12,647 nucleotides of DNA from Hyphomicrobiales bacterium (GTDB lineage: Bacteria > Pseudomonadota > Alphaproteobacteria > Rhizobiales > Xanthobacteraceae), in contig JACQDO010000291.1 of assembly GCA_016201085.1 (NCBI GenBank), positions 1 to 12,647 on the forward strand, given 5' to 3'. The notes below the pieces were generated by a model. The model was not told the origin of the DNA. It saw only the letters and a program-made list of their open reading frames with translations, and searched no databases. The position numbers and the translations under genes were made by a program. Shown piece by piece: positions 1 to 6,642 of this stretch (its first letter is position 1; every line of letters begins with the position of its first letter).

Positions 1-1
1 T

Positions 2-745
2 GGAAATTATGCCGACGTCATCTCACGTTCGGCGGACGGGCGCTACGCAGTGGCCGATCCCACCATGCGAGCGGAGATCATGCGGCTGCGCAACGATCCG
101 GCCGCGAGCGCGATGATGGCGGGCACCTTCACGCGCAGCAATGCCGAGCAGCTGCGGAGCGCGATCGGCCGTGAGCCTTCCGAAGGCGAGCTCTACCTCG
201 CGCATTTTCTAGGCCCCGGCGGTGCGGCAAAAATGATCGGCGCAGCCACGTCGCAGCCGCGCGCCGCTGCGGCTGACATGTTTCCGCAGGCGGCGGCGGC
301 CAATCCGAGCATCTTCTACGACGCCGCCGCGCGCCCGCGCAGCGTCGGCGACGTCTATGGCAAGCTGACTGGGCGCTTCGAAAGCGCGCGCGCCTTGAGC
401 TTCGCCTCGGTCACGCGCACGGCCAATCTCAGCATCTCCTCTGCCAGACCTTCGTCGTCCGGCACGCGCCCACCCGAGCGAAGCGATGCCGCCACGCCAC
501 AATCGTCCGACACCGCCGGCGTCACGCAGGCATTTGCGCAGGCCAATGTCCTGCCGCCGCAAGCGGCGACCGAGCAGTTGTTCCAGTCGATGTTCACCGA
601 TCGGGCGCAGGCCGCGGTGACGCGGACCGTCAGCAGCCTGTGGGCGCCGAACAAGATCGCGTCGGCGGCCCAGCCGGCGCGGCCGCTCGATTTGTTCACC
701 GACAGTCCGACCGATACGCGCAAGCTGTTTCGCGGCAGCGTTTGA
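2..745 (+). CDS. Lytic-transglycosylase-like protein, C-terminal part (5' end outside window)
   Basis: The reading frame is open to the left edge and ends at TGA 743-745, so 247 codons are visible and the true start lies outside. The GTG at 50 is an internal codon, not a start. The first ~80 residues resemble the C-terminal half of the SLT/lysozyme-like domain of Rhizobiales lytic transglycosylases: a stretch around AVADPTMRAEIMRLRNDP followed by GREPSEGELYLAHFLGPGGA. The motif IFYDAAARPRSVGDVYGKL and the Ala/Ser/Thr/Pro-rich linker after it are also typical of these proteins. The catalytic Glu region is not in the window. The family cleaves peptidoglycan glycan strands in the periplasm, often at flagella or pili assembly sites. 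A short conserved-looking tail (PLDLFTDSPTDTRKLF) closes the protein. Family assignment is by recollection of sequence pattern and is fairly secure; the cellular role is inferred. Confidence 0.75.
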   Translation, partial: GNYADVISRSADGRYAVADPTMRAEIMRLRNDPAASAMMAGTFTRSNAEQLRSAIGREPSEGELYLAHFLGPGGAAKMIGAATSQPRAAAADMFPQAAAANPSIFYDAAARPRSVGDVYGKLTGRFESARALSFASVTRTANLSISSARPSSSGTRPPERSDAATPQSSDTAGVTQAFAQANVLPPQAATEQLFQSMFTDRAQAAVTRTVSSLWAPNKIASAAQPARPLDLFTDSPTDTRKLFRGSV

Positions 746-773
746 TATCGCTGCGTTTTCGGCGCCCACGTCG

Positions 774-789
774 TTAACAGTCCATCAAC
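774..789 (+). promoter_or_regulatory. Possible CtrA box upstream of DUF2336 gene
   Basis: TTAA (774-777), seven bases, then TCAAC (785-789). The CtrA consensus in alphaproteobacteria is TTAA-N7-TTAA(C), so this has one mismatch. It lies about 93 bases before the DUF2336 start, a plausible distance for a CtrA-controlled promoter. A further lone TTAA is at 809-812. It is a motif match only. Confidence 0.35.
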
Positions 790-881
790 ATCTATGGTGA
801 ACGCTTTGTTAAGCCTCCTCGGCTAGCCTAGCCTCGTGCCGTCAGTATCGACGGCGGTGTTCGTAGCGTCGGTTGGGTCAA

Positions 882-2048
882 ATGATTGTTCGTCAGTTTC
901 TGCAATGGGTCCGCCATGCGCCGCCCGGCGAGCGGGCCGAAGCCACCTCCGCGCTGGCGCGCGCCTATCTCCATTCCGATCTGTCCGCCGACGATCTCGC
1001 CGCCGCCGAAGGCGCGATGATCATGCTGCTCGACGATCCGTCGCCGCTGGTGCGGCGCGCGCTTGCGGATGTATTCGCCTCCGCGCAGAAAGCACCGCCG
1101 GTGGTGGTGCAGGCGCTGGCCGCCGATCAGCCGGATGTCTCGGTGCCGCTGCTGTCGCGCTCGCCGCTGCTGCTGGATGACGATCTCGTCGACCTGATCG
1201 CCACCGGCCATCCCGAGGCGCAGCTAGCTATTGCCGGCCGACCCCTGTTGTCACGCTCGCTGGCCGCCGCCATCGCCGAAGTCGGGACGGCCGAGGCCTG
1301 TCTTACGCTCTTAGAAAATGCCGACGCCGAAATCGCGCTGTTCTCCATCGACCGCATCGTCGAGCGTTTCGGCGATGTGGCGTCGATCCGCGAAAATTTG
1401 ACGGCGCGTGACGATCTACCGATGACGACGCGTCAGGCGCTGCTCAGCAAGCTGTCGCAGACGCTGGCCGGCTTCGCCCGCCCATGGCTCGGTTCCGAGT
1501 ACGCCGACCATGCCGCGCGCGAGGCCTGCGAGCGCGCCACCGTCGCGCTGGCGGCCGATACGCCCTACGAGGAAGTCGCCGAACTAATGCGGCATCTGCG
1601 CGAGAGCGGCCAGCTCACCGCCGGCATGATCCTGCGCGGGCTGTTGTCGGGCAACCTGGTGCTGTTCGAGGAGGCGCTGGCGGAATTGTCCGACCTGCCG
1701 CTCGATCGCGTCACCGGCTACATCCATGACAAGAATATTTCCGGCTTCCACGCGCTCTACCGCAAGGCCGGGCTGCCGGATGCCGCGTACCCGGCGTTCC
1801 GCGAAGCGATCGCGGCTATGCGCGACGGTATCCTGCTCGGCGAGCATGGCGGGGTGGCGCGTCTCAAGCGGCGCATGGTCGAGCGCGTGCTGGCGCGTTG
1901 CGCGGGCGAGCGTGGCCCGGAGACGGCGAACCTGCTGGCCTTGCTGCGGCGCTTCGCGGTCGAGGCCGCGCGCGAGGAAGCCCGCCTGTTCTGCGACGAT
2001 CTGGTCGCCGGCCATCGCGTGAGCGACGACGACAGGCTGGTGGCGTAG
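882..2048 (+). CDS. DUF2336 family protein
   Basis: The 388-residue product begins MIVRQFLQWVRHAPPGERAE and matches the alphaproteobacterial DUF2336 family. It is almost entirely helical and Ala/Leu-rich, with HEAT-repeat-like texture (for example LLDDPSPLVRRALADVFASA and ARDDLPMTTRQALLSKLSQ), no signal peptide and no membrane segments, so it is probably cytoplasmic. I chose ATG 882 over the in-frame TTG at 873, because family members begin MIVRQFL; the ribosome binding site is weak. Family function is not established; members often sit beside two-component or cell-surface genes. Here it follows the transglycosylase-like gene on the same strand after 136 bases, with a possible CtrA box between them, and converges on an Hpt/receiver operon. 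Confidence 0.85.
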   Translation: MIVRQFLQWVRHAPPGERAEATSALARAYLHSDLSADDLAAAEGAMIMLLDDPSPLVRRALADVFASAQKAPPVVVQALAADQPDVSVPLLSRSPLLLDDDLVDLIATGHPEAQLAIAGRPLLSRSLAAAIAEVGTAEACLTLLENADAEIALFSIDRIVERFGDVASIRENLTARDDLPMTTRQALLSKLSQTLAGFARPWLGSEYADHAAREACERATVALAADTPYEEVAELMRHLRESGQLTAGMILRGLLSGNLVLFEEALAELSDLPLDRVTGYIHDKNISGFHALYRKAGLPDAAYPAFREAIAAMRDGILLGEHGGVARLKRRMVERVLARCAGERGPETANLLALLRRFAVEAAREEARLFCDDLVAGHRVSDDDRLVA

Positions 2049-2055
2049 GCGCGTT

Positions 2056-2110
2056 CCCCGGACGCGGCGCAGCACGGAGCGCAGCGGAGCGGTGCGCCGC
2101 TGATCCGGGG
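2056..2110. repeat. GC-rich palindrome A between convergent genes
   Basis: The left arm CCCCGGA (2056-2062) plus GCGGCGCA (2064-2071) pairs with TGCGCCGC (2093-2100) plus TCCGGGG (2104-2110), giving a 15-base-pair interrupted stem. It starts 7 bases after the DUF2336 stop. Elements ending in CCGGGG/CCGGGAC like this are dispersed through Bradyrhizobiaceae genomes, from memory. It may also end transcription of the convergent genes, although it has no T-tract. Confidence 0.7.
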
Positions 2111-2136
2111 CCGTTCCAAACTCAGGATTTACGAAG

Positions 2137-2183
2137 GTCCCGGTTCTGCAGCGCACCGCTATGCGCTGCGCTGCGCCCGGGAC
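2137..2183. repeat. GC-rich palindrome B, partner of palindrome A
   Basis: GTCCCGG (2137-2143) pairs with CCGGGAC (2177-2183). Inside it GCAGCGCA pairs with TGCGCTGC across a small loop. It lies 26 bases after palindrome A and 11 bases before the end of the Hpt gene. Both share GCGCAGCG/CGCTGCGC core words. The two together look like one compound intergenic repeat unit of REP/BIME type. Confidence 0.65.
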
Positions 2184-2194
2184 ACGACCGCAAC

Positions 2195-2773
2195 TTACTC
2201 CGGCACGATCGACGGGCCCTTGATCTGCTCGAGCACATCCGGGCGGCCGCGGTTCTCGTGCATGAGGAACTCGTCCGTCACCTCGCGCAAGCGCTTGGTC
2301 AATTGGTTGGCCAGCGCGACGGCGTCGGAGCGGTCGTATTCGCGATAGATGGCGCGCATCGCGGCGACATGTTGGTCCACCAGCGTGATCGGTATGCGGT
2401 TCGAATCGGGCGTATGTTCGATCAGCCGACACAGGCTGTTGGCGACCGACGCCATCGCCGGAAAGCCGAAGGTCGCGGCTTCGCCCTTGATATCGTGGGC
2501 GGCATGAAACAGCTCTTCCTTGTTGGTCGAAGTGAAGCCGGCAACGCTGACGAGCTGACGCGCCTTGTCGAGCCGCTCGCATTCGGCATCCATCCAGGAG
2601 GCGAACTCGCCGGACAGATCGGACAGCGCCTTCTCCGCGCGCGCGATTGGATCGTCGACCTCGCCGGGCTGCAGCGGCTTGTTGGAAACCGCCTTGCGCA
2701 GCTTGTTTTCCGGCACGATGACCTCGTGGTCGCCATACGTGGTGACGGCAGCGGAATGCTTCGATGGGGCCAT
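2195..2773 (-). CDS. Hpt (histidine phosphotransfer) domain protein
   Basis: The 192-residue cytoplasmic protein carries the Hpt signature HDIKGEAATFG, with the phosphorylatable histidine at H93 and the conserved Lys-Gly at 96-97. The four-helix bundle runs from about residue 50 to 170. An N-terminal extension of ~45 residues (with DHEVIVPENKLRKAV) has no catalytic motif I recognise. Hpt proteins relay phosphate between receiver domains and a hybrid kinase. The ATG at 2771-2773 is the first in-frame start after the upstream gene and keeps this extension. The gene lies 16 bases downstream of the receiver gene on the same strand, so the two are almost certainly one transcript and likely phospho-partners. 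No histidine kinase is encoded in the window. Confidence 0.85.
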   Translation of the reverse strand: MAPSKHSAAVTTYGDHEVIVPENKLRKAVSNKPLQPGEVDDPIARAEKALSDLSGEFASWMDAECERLDKARQLVSVAGFTSTNKEELFHAAHDIKGEAATFGFPAMASVANSLCRLIEHTPDSNRIPITLVDQHVAAMRAIYREYDRSDAVALANQLTKRLREVTDEFLMHENRGRPDVLEQIKGPSIVPE

Positions 2774-2789
2774 GGTGTTGCTGCCTGTG

Positions 2790-3335
2790 TCAGCTTGATG
2801 GACGGACTTTTTCGAGCAATGGCGACTGCTTGATAACGTCGGCCTTGCCGCCCCTGCGGCGTTCGGGGCCGACGTAGTTTGGATTGACGTTGCGGCGACG
2901 GTCGGGACCGAAATAAGTCTTGGTCTTGATGAAGGGGCGCGGGTTGGCGATCACATTGACGATGCGCTGATACAGGCCCTTGGCCGAGATCGGTTTGGCG
3001 AGGAATTCGGTGACGCCGGCATCGCGCGCCGAGGTGACGCGCATTTTCTCGGAATGGCCGGTGAGCATGATGATCGCGACGTATGGATTGGCATTGGCGC
3101 CGGGCTGGCGGATCATCTGCGTGAGCTCTAGTCCGTCGAAGATCGGCATCGCCCAGTCGACGATGACGACGTCGGGGACGTAATGCGTGAAGGCTTCCAG
3201 GCCGGCGGCGCCGTCTTCCGCCTCATGCACTTCGCGCGCGCCGAAGCCGTGCAGCAGCGTGCGCAAGATGCGCCGCATATGCGCGTTGTCGTCGATGACG
3301 AGAAAACGCAGGCGGTTGAAATCGATGCGGATCAT
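2790..3335 (-). CDS. CheY-like response regulator with doubled GP(D/E)RRR tail
   Basis: The 181-residue protein has a receiver domain over residues ~8-130. The acidic pair D15-D16, phospho-acceptor D60 (in VVIVDWAMP), T92 and the conserved Lys K114 (in LAKPIS) are all present, so it should be phosphorylatable. There is no DNA-binding or enzymatic output domain. Instead a ~50-residue tail holds two copies of a motif, YFGPDRRR (141-148) and YVGPERRR (154-161), 13 residues apart, followed by a Lys/Pro-rich end. FGPDRRR-type tails occur in other alphaproteobacterial single-domain receivers. The role is unknown; Arg-rich tails in Caulobacter Cle proteins (CheY-like) bind c-di-GMP, so a similar role is conceivable. 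It is the first gene of an operon with the Hpt gene, and a CtrA-like box lies 64-78 bases upstream. Confidence 0.9.
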   Translation of the reverse strand: MIRIDFNRLRFLVIDDNAHMRRILRTLLHGFGAREVHEAEDGAAGLEAFTHYVPDVVIVDWAMPIFDGLELTQMIRQPGANANPYVAIIMLTGHSEKMRVTSARDAGVTEFLAKPISAKGLYQRIVNVIANPRPFIKTKTYFGPDRRRNVNPNYVGPERRRGGKADVIKQSPLLEKVRPSS

Positions 3336-3398
3336 GCGGCCCCACGGCCTCGGGCGGCCTCAGCCCGATACCGTCCGAGCAAAGCTACCGGGGCGGCC

Positions 3399-3413
3399 TT
3401 AACGAAGGGTTGA
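3399..3413 (-). promoter_or_regulatory. Possible CtrA box upstream of the receiver/Hpt operon
   Basis: Read on the minus strand this is TCAA-N7-TTAA, one mismatch from the CtrA consensus TTAA-N7-TTAA. It is 64 bases upstream of the receiver start codon and in the 120-base gap after the molybdopterin-subunit gene. It mirrors the box at 774-789, which drives the opposite flank of the same gene cluster. Confidence 0.35.
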
Positions 3414-3455
3414 GGATCGTGGCGGGCTGCAAATACCTGCGGTCCGCGTATGCGC

Positions 3456-5582
3456 CTATTCCTTGAGCAGGCTCGCCATGATGCGCTCGCGCGTCAGCGG
3501 CAGGTCGCGGATGCGAGTTCCCAGCGCATGCGACACCGCGTTGCCGATGGCCGCGGCGGTGGGGCCAGCGGTGACTTCGCCGACGCCGAGCGGAACTTCG
3601 TCCTTGGTATTGATGAGCTCGATGTCGATCTCCGGCACTTCGCTGAATTTCAGCACCGGATAGGTTTCCCAATCGAACGAAGCGTGGCCTAAGGCCACGC
3701 TGTTGTCGAAGCGAACCTGCTCCTTGAGCACCCAGCTCGCCGACTGGATGATGCCGCCTTCGAGCTGGTTGATAACCCCGTCGGGATTGATGACCAGGCC
3801 GGCATCGGTCGCGCACCAGACATGACGCAGGCGAATTTCCTCGTCGACGTCGAGCTCGACCACGCAAGCGGCATAGGCGGCGCGGTTCTTATAGCGCGCG
3901 AAGGCGATGCCGCGGCCGCGGCCGGCGCCGCCCGGTTCGCCGGCCTGCCAGTTGGCCATGGCGGCGACCTTCTCGATCACCGCGCGGGCGCGTTGGTCGG
4001 CGGTGATGGCGAGCCGGTAGGCGACCGGATACACTCCAGCGCGCTCGGCCAGCTCGTCGATGCAGCATTCGAGCGCGAACACGTTCGGCATGGCGCCAAG
4101 TCCGCGCAGCGCCGAGGTGCGCACCGGTGTCTCGGTCACCAAATGATGAATGTGGCGCTTGGCCGCGATGTCGTAGAGCGGCTCGGCGTTACGCGTGGCG
4201 CCGCCGCCATTGGATTCAGGTACATCGTTCGGTGGCGGTTCCGGCGGCGGATGGGGCAGCGCCAGCGCGCCCAGCAGGTTGCCACCGGCGCCCGGCCGCT
4301 GATTGTGCGTCGGGCTCCAGATTTCCTGCGTCCAGTCGGTCGGCTTGCCGGCCTCGTCGAGCAAGGCGTGCACCTTCACAATCATCGCCGGCGTTTTCGG
4401 CTCGTAGATGAATTCTTCCTCGCGCCGCCAGCGCACACGGATGGGTTTGCCCGGCAACTGCATGGCGACGATGGCGGCGTCGGCGGCGGCGTCGTCGGAG
4501 CCGTTGTGGCCGTAACAGCCGGAGCCCTGCACGTGGTGCACGGTGATGGCGGAGGCTTCGAGGCCCAACGTCTTCACCAGCGCCGCGCGCAACGGGAACA
4601 CACCCTGGCAATGCGTCCATACCGTCAGATGGCCATTGTCGTAGTGCGCCAGCCCGCAGGACGGCGAGATCGAGGCATGCGCCAGATAGCCGCGCGAATA
4701 GGTTCGCTCGAAACGTTCCCGGCCTTTGGCATCGGCCGGCTCGGCGCCGAAGACGCGGTCGACCGCCGGCCGTTGAAGCAGCCAGTTGGCCTCCTGCTGG
4801 ATCGCCGTCGGCGTTTCGACGTTTTGCCATTTGACGTGGCTGTCGGCGGCGACCGCGGCGAGGTCGACGGCGGTTTCGTCGTCGCCGAGGATGGCGAGGA
4901 AATTTCCCTGGCGCACGAATGCGACCGGCGCCTTGGCGACGCGCAGGATCGCCCGCTCATCGACGGAACCGATGGTGGCGCCGCGATTGGGCTGGCGCAC
5001 CACGCGGGCATGCTGCATGCCCGGAAGCCGCATGTCGTGGATGAAGATGGCGTCGCCGAAGATCTTGGCCGGCAGGTCGAGGCGGGCGCTGCTCGTCCCG
5101 ATGCTCTCGAGTTCGGCAATGGGCTTGCGCGCGCCGCTGCCGCCCGCGTCGACATTGAGATCGACCGCGCCGGCGAGCGTCCAGTAATCCTGGCCGGTGC
5201 TCGCGCCCTTGCGCAGGATGCTGCCGTCGCGAATGGACAGCTCGTTGACCGGGCACGCCAGCACTTTGGCCGCCTGTGCGAGAAACAGCGCGCGCACATC
5301 GGCGCAGGCCTGCCGCATCGCCACGCCGCCGAACTGGATCGACTGGCTGCCGGCGGTATAGCCCTCGTTCGGCGTCACCGCCGTGCTGCCGGAACGGATG
5401 GCGATGCGCGTCATCGCCACGTCAAGCTCGTCGGCGGCGATCTGTACCATCGCGGTCAACACGCCCTGGCCGATCTCGACGCGGCCGGTGTTGATCGCCA
5501 CTTGGCCGGGCGCCGGGAACGCCACCCAGCGCGCCAGGCTGGGATTGTCTTTCAGCGGGCCGGGGAGGACGGGGGCGTTCAT
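3456..5582 (-). CDS. Molybdopterin-binding subunit of an isoquinoline 1-oxidoreductase / nicotinate dehydrogenase-type hydroxylase
   Basis: The 708-residue large subunit belongs to the xanthine oxidase family. Domain order is that of the IorB group: an N-terminal segment with GRVEIGQGVLTAMVQIAADELD (residues 33-54), a short hammerhead-like part near 166-245, then the Mo-cofactor domains. Visible cofactor and active-site elements are QGVF (326-329), GSGCYG (353-358), ALRGLG (491-496) and the catalytic glutamate E669 in GVGEVTAGPTAAA. Such enzymes hydroxylate N-heterocycles or oxidise aldehydes using water as oxygen source. No Tat or Sec signal is visible and no cytochrome c motif (CxxCH) is present, unlike NicB-type subunits. 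The start codon overlaps the stop of the 2Fe-2S subunit gene (ATGA) and a GGAGG lies 5 bases before it, so translation is coupled. The substrate cannot be told from sequence. Confidence 0.9.
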   Translation of the reverse strand: MNAPVLPGPLKDNPSLARWVAFPAPGQVAINTGRVEIGQGVLTAMVQIAADELDVAMTRIAIRSGSTAVTPNEGYTAGSQSIQFGGVAMRQACADVRALFLAQAAKVLACPVNELSIRDGSILRKGASTGQDYWTLAGAVDLNVDAGGSGARKPIAELESIGTSSARLDLPAKIFGDAIFIHDMRLPGMQHARVVRQPNRGATIGSVDERAILRVAKAPVAFVRQGNFLAILGDDETAVDLAAVAADSHVKWQNVETPTAIQQEANWLLQRPAVDRVFGAEPADAKGRERFERTYSRGYLAHASISPSCGLAHYDNGHLTVWTHCQGVFPLRAALVKTLGLEASAITVHHVQGSGCYGHNGSDDAAADAAIVAMQLPGKPIRVRWRREEEFIYEPKTPAMIVKVHALLDEAGKPTDWTQEIWSPTHNQRPGAGGNLLGALALPHPPPEPPPNDVPESNGGGATRNAEPLYDIAAKRHIHHLVTETPVRTSALRGLGAMPNVFALECCIDELAERAGVYPVAYRLAITADQRARAVIEKVAAMANWQAGEPGGAGRGRGIAFARYKNRAAYAACVVELDVDEEIRLRHVWCATDAGLVINPDGVINQLEGGIIQSASWVLKEQVRFDNSVALGHASFDWETYPVLKFSEVPEIDIELINTKDEVPLGVGEVTAGPTAAAIGNAVSHALGTRIRDLPLTRERIMASLLKE

Positions 5583-6061
5583 TGTTGCCCTCCGCGCAAC
5601 TGGGCGGCGGCTTTCTCGACCGCGCGCAGGATGCGGTTATGCGAGCCGCAGCGGCAAATATTGTCGTCGAGCGCTTGGGCGATCTCTGCGCGCGTCGGCG
5701 CGGGATTGTTGTCGAGCAGCGCCTTGGCGGACACGACGATGCCGGACAGGCAGTAGCCGCACTGGCCGGCCTGTTCGTCGATGAAGGCCTGTTGCAACGG
5801 GTGCGGGCGCTCGGGTGTGCCGATGCCTTCGATGGTGACCACCGATTTGCCGGCGACGCTCCACACCGGCTTGGCGCAGCATTTCTCCGGCCTGCCGTCG
5901 ATCAGCACCGTGCAGCAGCCGCACTGCTCGAGCCCGCAGCCGAAGCGCGTGCCCATCAGGCCGAGATTATTGCGCAACACATTGAGCAGCGGCGTCTCTT
6001 CATTGTCGAGGTCGACGCCGACCGGCTTGCCGTTGACGGTGAATTCGAATTTCTGCGTCAT
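5579..6061 (-). CDS. 2Fe-2S small subunit of the molybdenum hydroxylase
   Basis: The 160-residue protein has both iron-sulfur clusters of the xanthine oxidase family. A plant-ferredoxin-type N-terminal cluster is formed by C42, C47, C50 and C62. The C-terminal helical cluster is formed by C101, C104, C136 and C138 (GQCGYC and ICRCG). Length is normal for IorA/NicA/CoxS-type subunits. It passes electrons from the Mo site of the large subunit to an outside acceptor. No FAD subunit gene is adjacent, which fits the IorAB/NicAB type, where a cytochrome or other carrier takes the electrons. First gene of a two-gene operon; ATG 6061 is followed directly by the conserved FEFTVNGKPV start of the ferredoxin fold. 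Confidence 0.92.
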   Translation of the reverse strand: MTQKFEFTVNGKPVGVDLDNEETPLLNVLRNNLGLMGTRFGCGLEQCGCCTVLIDGRPEKCCAKPVWSVAGKSVVTIEGIGTPERPHPLQQAFIDEQAGQCGYCLSGIVVSAKALLDNNPAPTRAEIAQALDDNICRCGSHNRILRAVEKAAAQLRGGQQ

Positions 6062-6162
6062 TTGCGGCTCATGCGTGGCAGTAATTTATGAAATGCGGGC
6101 AGGAGAGCGGCCCAACGATTCCCGGTGACCGGCGTATAACGGCCTCAACTCGGACATGGCGT

Positions 6163-6206
6163 CAAGTGCGAGGAAACGCTAGCCGGAACCATCGGGCTCG
6201 CACTTG
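6163..6206. repeat. Perfect 10-base inverted repeat next to EcfG-like promoter
   Basis: CAAGTGCGAG (6163-6172) is exactly inverted as CTCGCACTTG (6197-6206), with a 24-base spacer. The right arm lies wholly inside the spacer of the predicted promoter and ends at its -10 element. It may be an operator for a dimeric regulator, and lies between the divergent hydroxylase operon and the DUF1236-like gene. Confidence 0.6.
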
Positions 6207-6210
6207 CGTT
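6185..6210 (+). promoter_or_regulatory. EcfG (general stress response sigma) type promoter
   Basis: GGAAC (6185-6189), 17 bases, then CGTT (6207-6210). This is the published consensus for EcfG/RpoE4-type sigma factors of alphaproteobacteria (GGAAC-N16-18-CGTT). Transcription would start near 6217, leaving a ~17-base leader that contains the AAAGGA ribosome binding site and ATG 6234. Spacing and position both fit. Confidence 0.65.
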
Positions 6211-6233
6211 GTCGGCATTACAAAGGACAAAGC

Positions 6234-6632
6234 ATGCGATTCTTACTCACACGAATTGCGCCTTTGGTCGCCGTGGTGTGCATCCACGGTGCCCCGGCCT
6301 ACGCGCAGGTTGCGATCGACGCCCCCGCACGCGCGCATCCCGATCTATCGGATACGGTCCACCCCGCGCTGCCCGACTTCACCATGCAACAGCGGGCCGC
6401 CATCTATAATGCGGTGATGCAGGAAAGGTCGGCAGAGCCGCTGCCGACTGAGATGCGGGTCGGGGTCGGCACGAAACTTCCGCAATCGGTACAGCTCCGC
6501 CCGCTGCCGGATGCCGTTCGCGACCAGATAGCGGCGGCGCAAAAATACCAATACGCGGTCTGGGCAAAAGAAGTATTGGTGATCGACCCGGCGCAGCGGA
6601 TGGTGGTCGATATCCTGCGCGCGCCCTTATAG
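6234..6632 (+). CDS. Small secreted DUF1236-like protein
   Basis: The 132-residue product starts MRFLLTRIAPLVAVVC and has a clear Sec signal peptide with a likely cut after AYA (residue 24). The mature part ends in a pattern typical of DUF1236: VGTKLPQSVQLRPLPD, then YQYAVWAKEVLVIDP and a final VVDIL. ATG 6234 is chosen because AAAGGA (6222-6227) lies 6 bases upstream. An upstream in-frame GTG/TTG extension would spoil the signal peptide. DUF1236 proteins are periplasmic, of unknown function and common in Bradyrhizobiaceae. The predicted EcfG promoter just upstream suggests induction in general stress. The gene ends 10 bases from the convergent end of NAD kinase. Confidence 0.75.
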   Translation: MRFLLTRIAPLVAVVCIHGAPAYAQVAIDAPARAHPDLSDTVHPALPDFTMQQRAAIYNAVMQERSAEPLPTEMRVGVGTKLPQSVQLRPLPDAVRDQIAAAQKYQYAVWAKEVLVIDPAQRMVVDILRAPL

Positions 6633-6642
6633 AGGATTGCCG

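Noticed and set aside
1584..2582. 332-codon open frame on the minus strand
   Set aside because: It spans the end of DUF2336, both palindromes and part of the Hpt gene; Arg/Gln-rich shadow with no family resemblance.
3822..5756. Very long open frame (644 codons) on the plus strand
   Set aside because: It lies antisense to the hydroxylase large subunit, which has all family motifs. The product is rich in Arg/Gly/Ala/His as expected for the mirror frame of GC-rich coding DNA.
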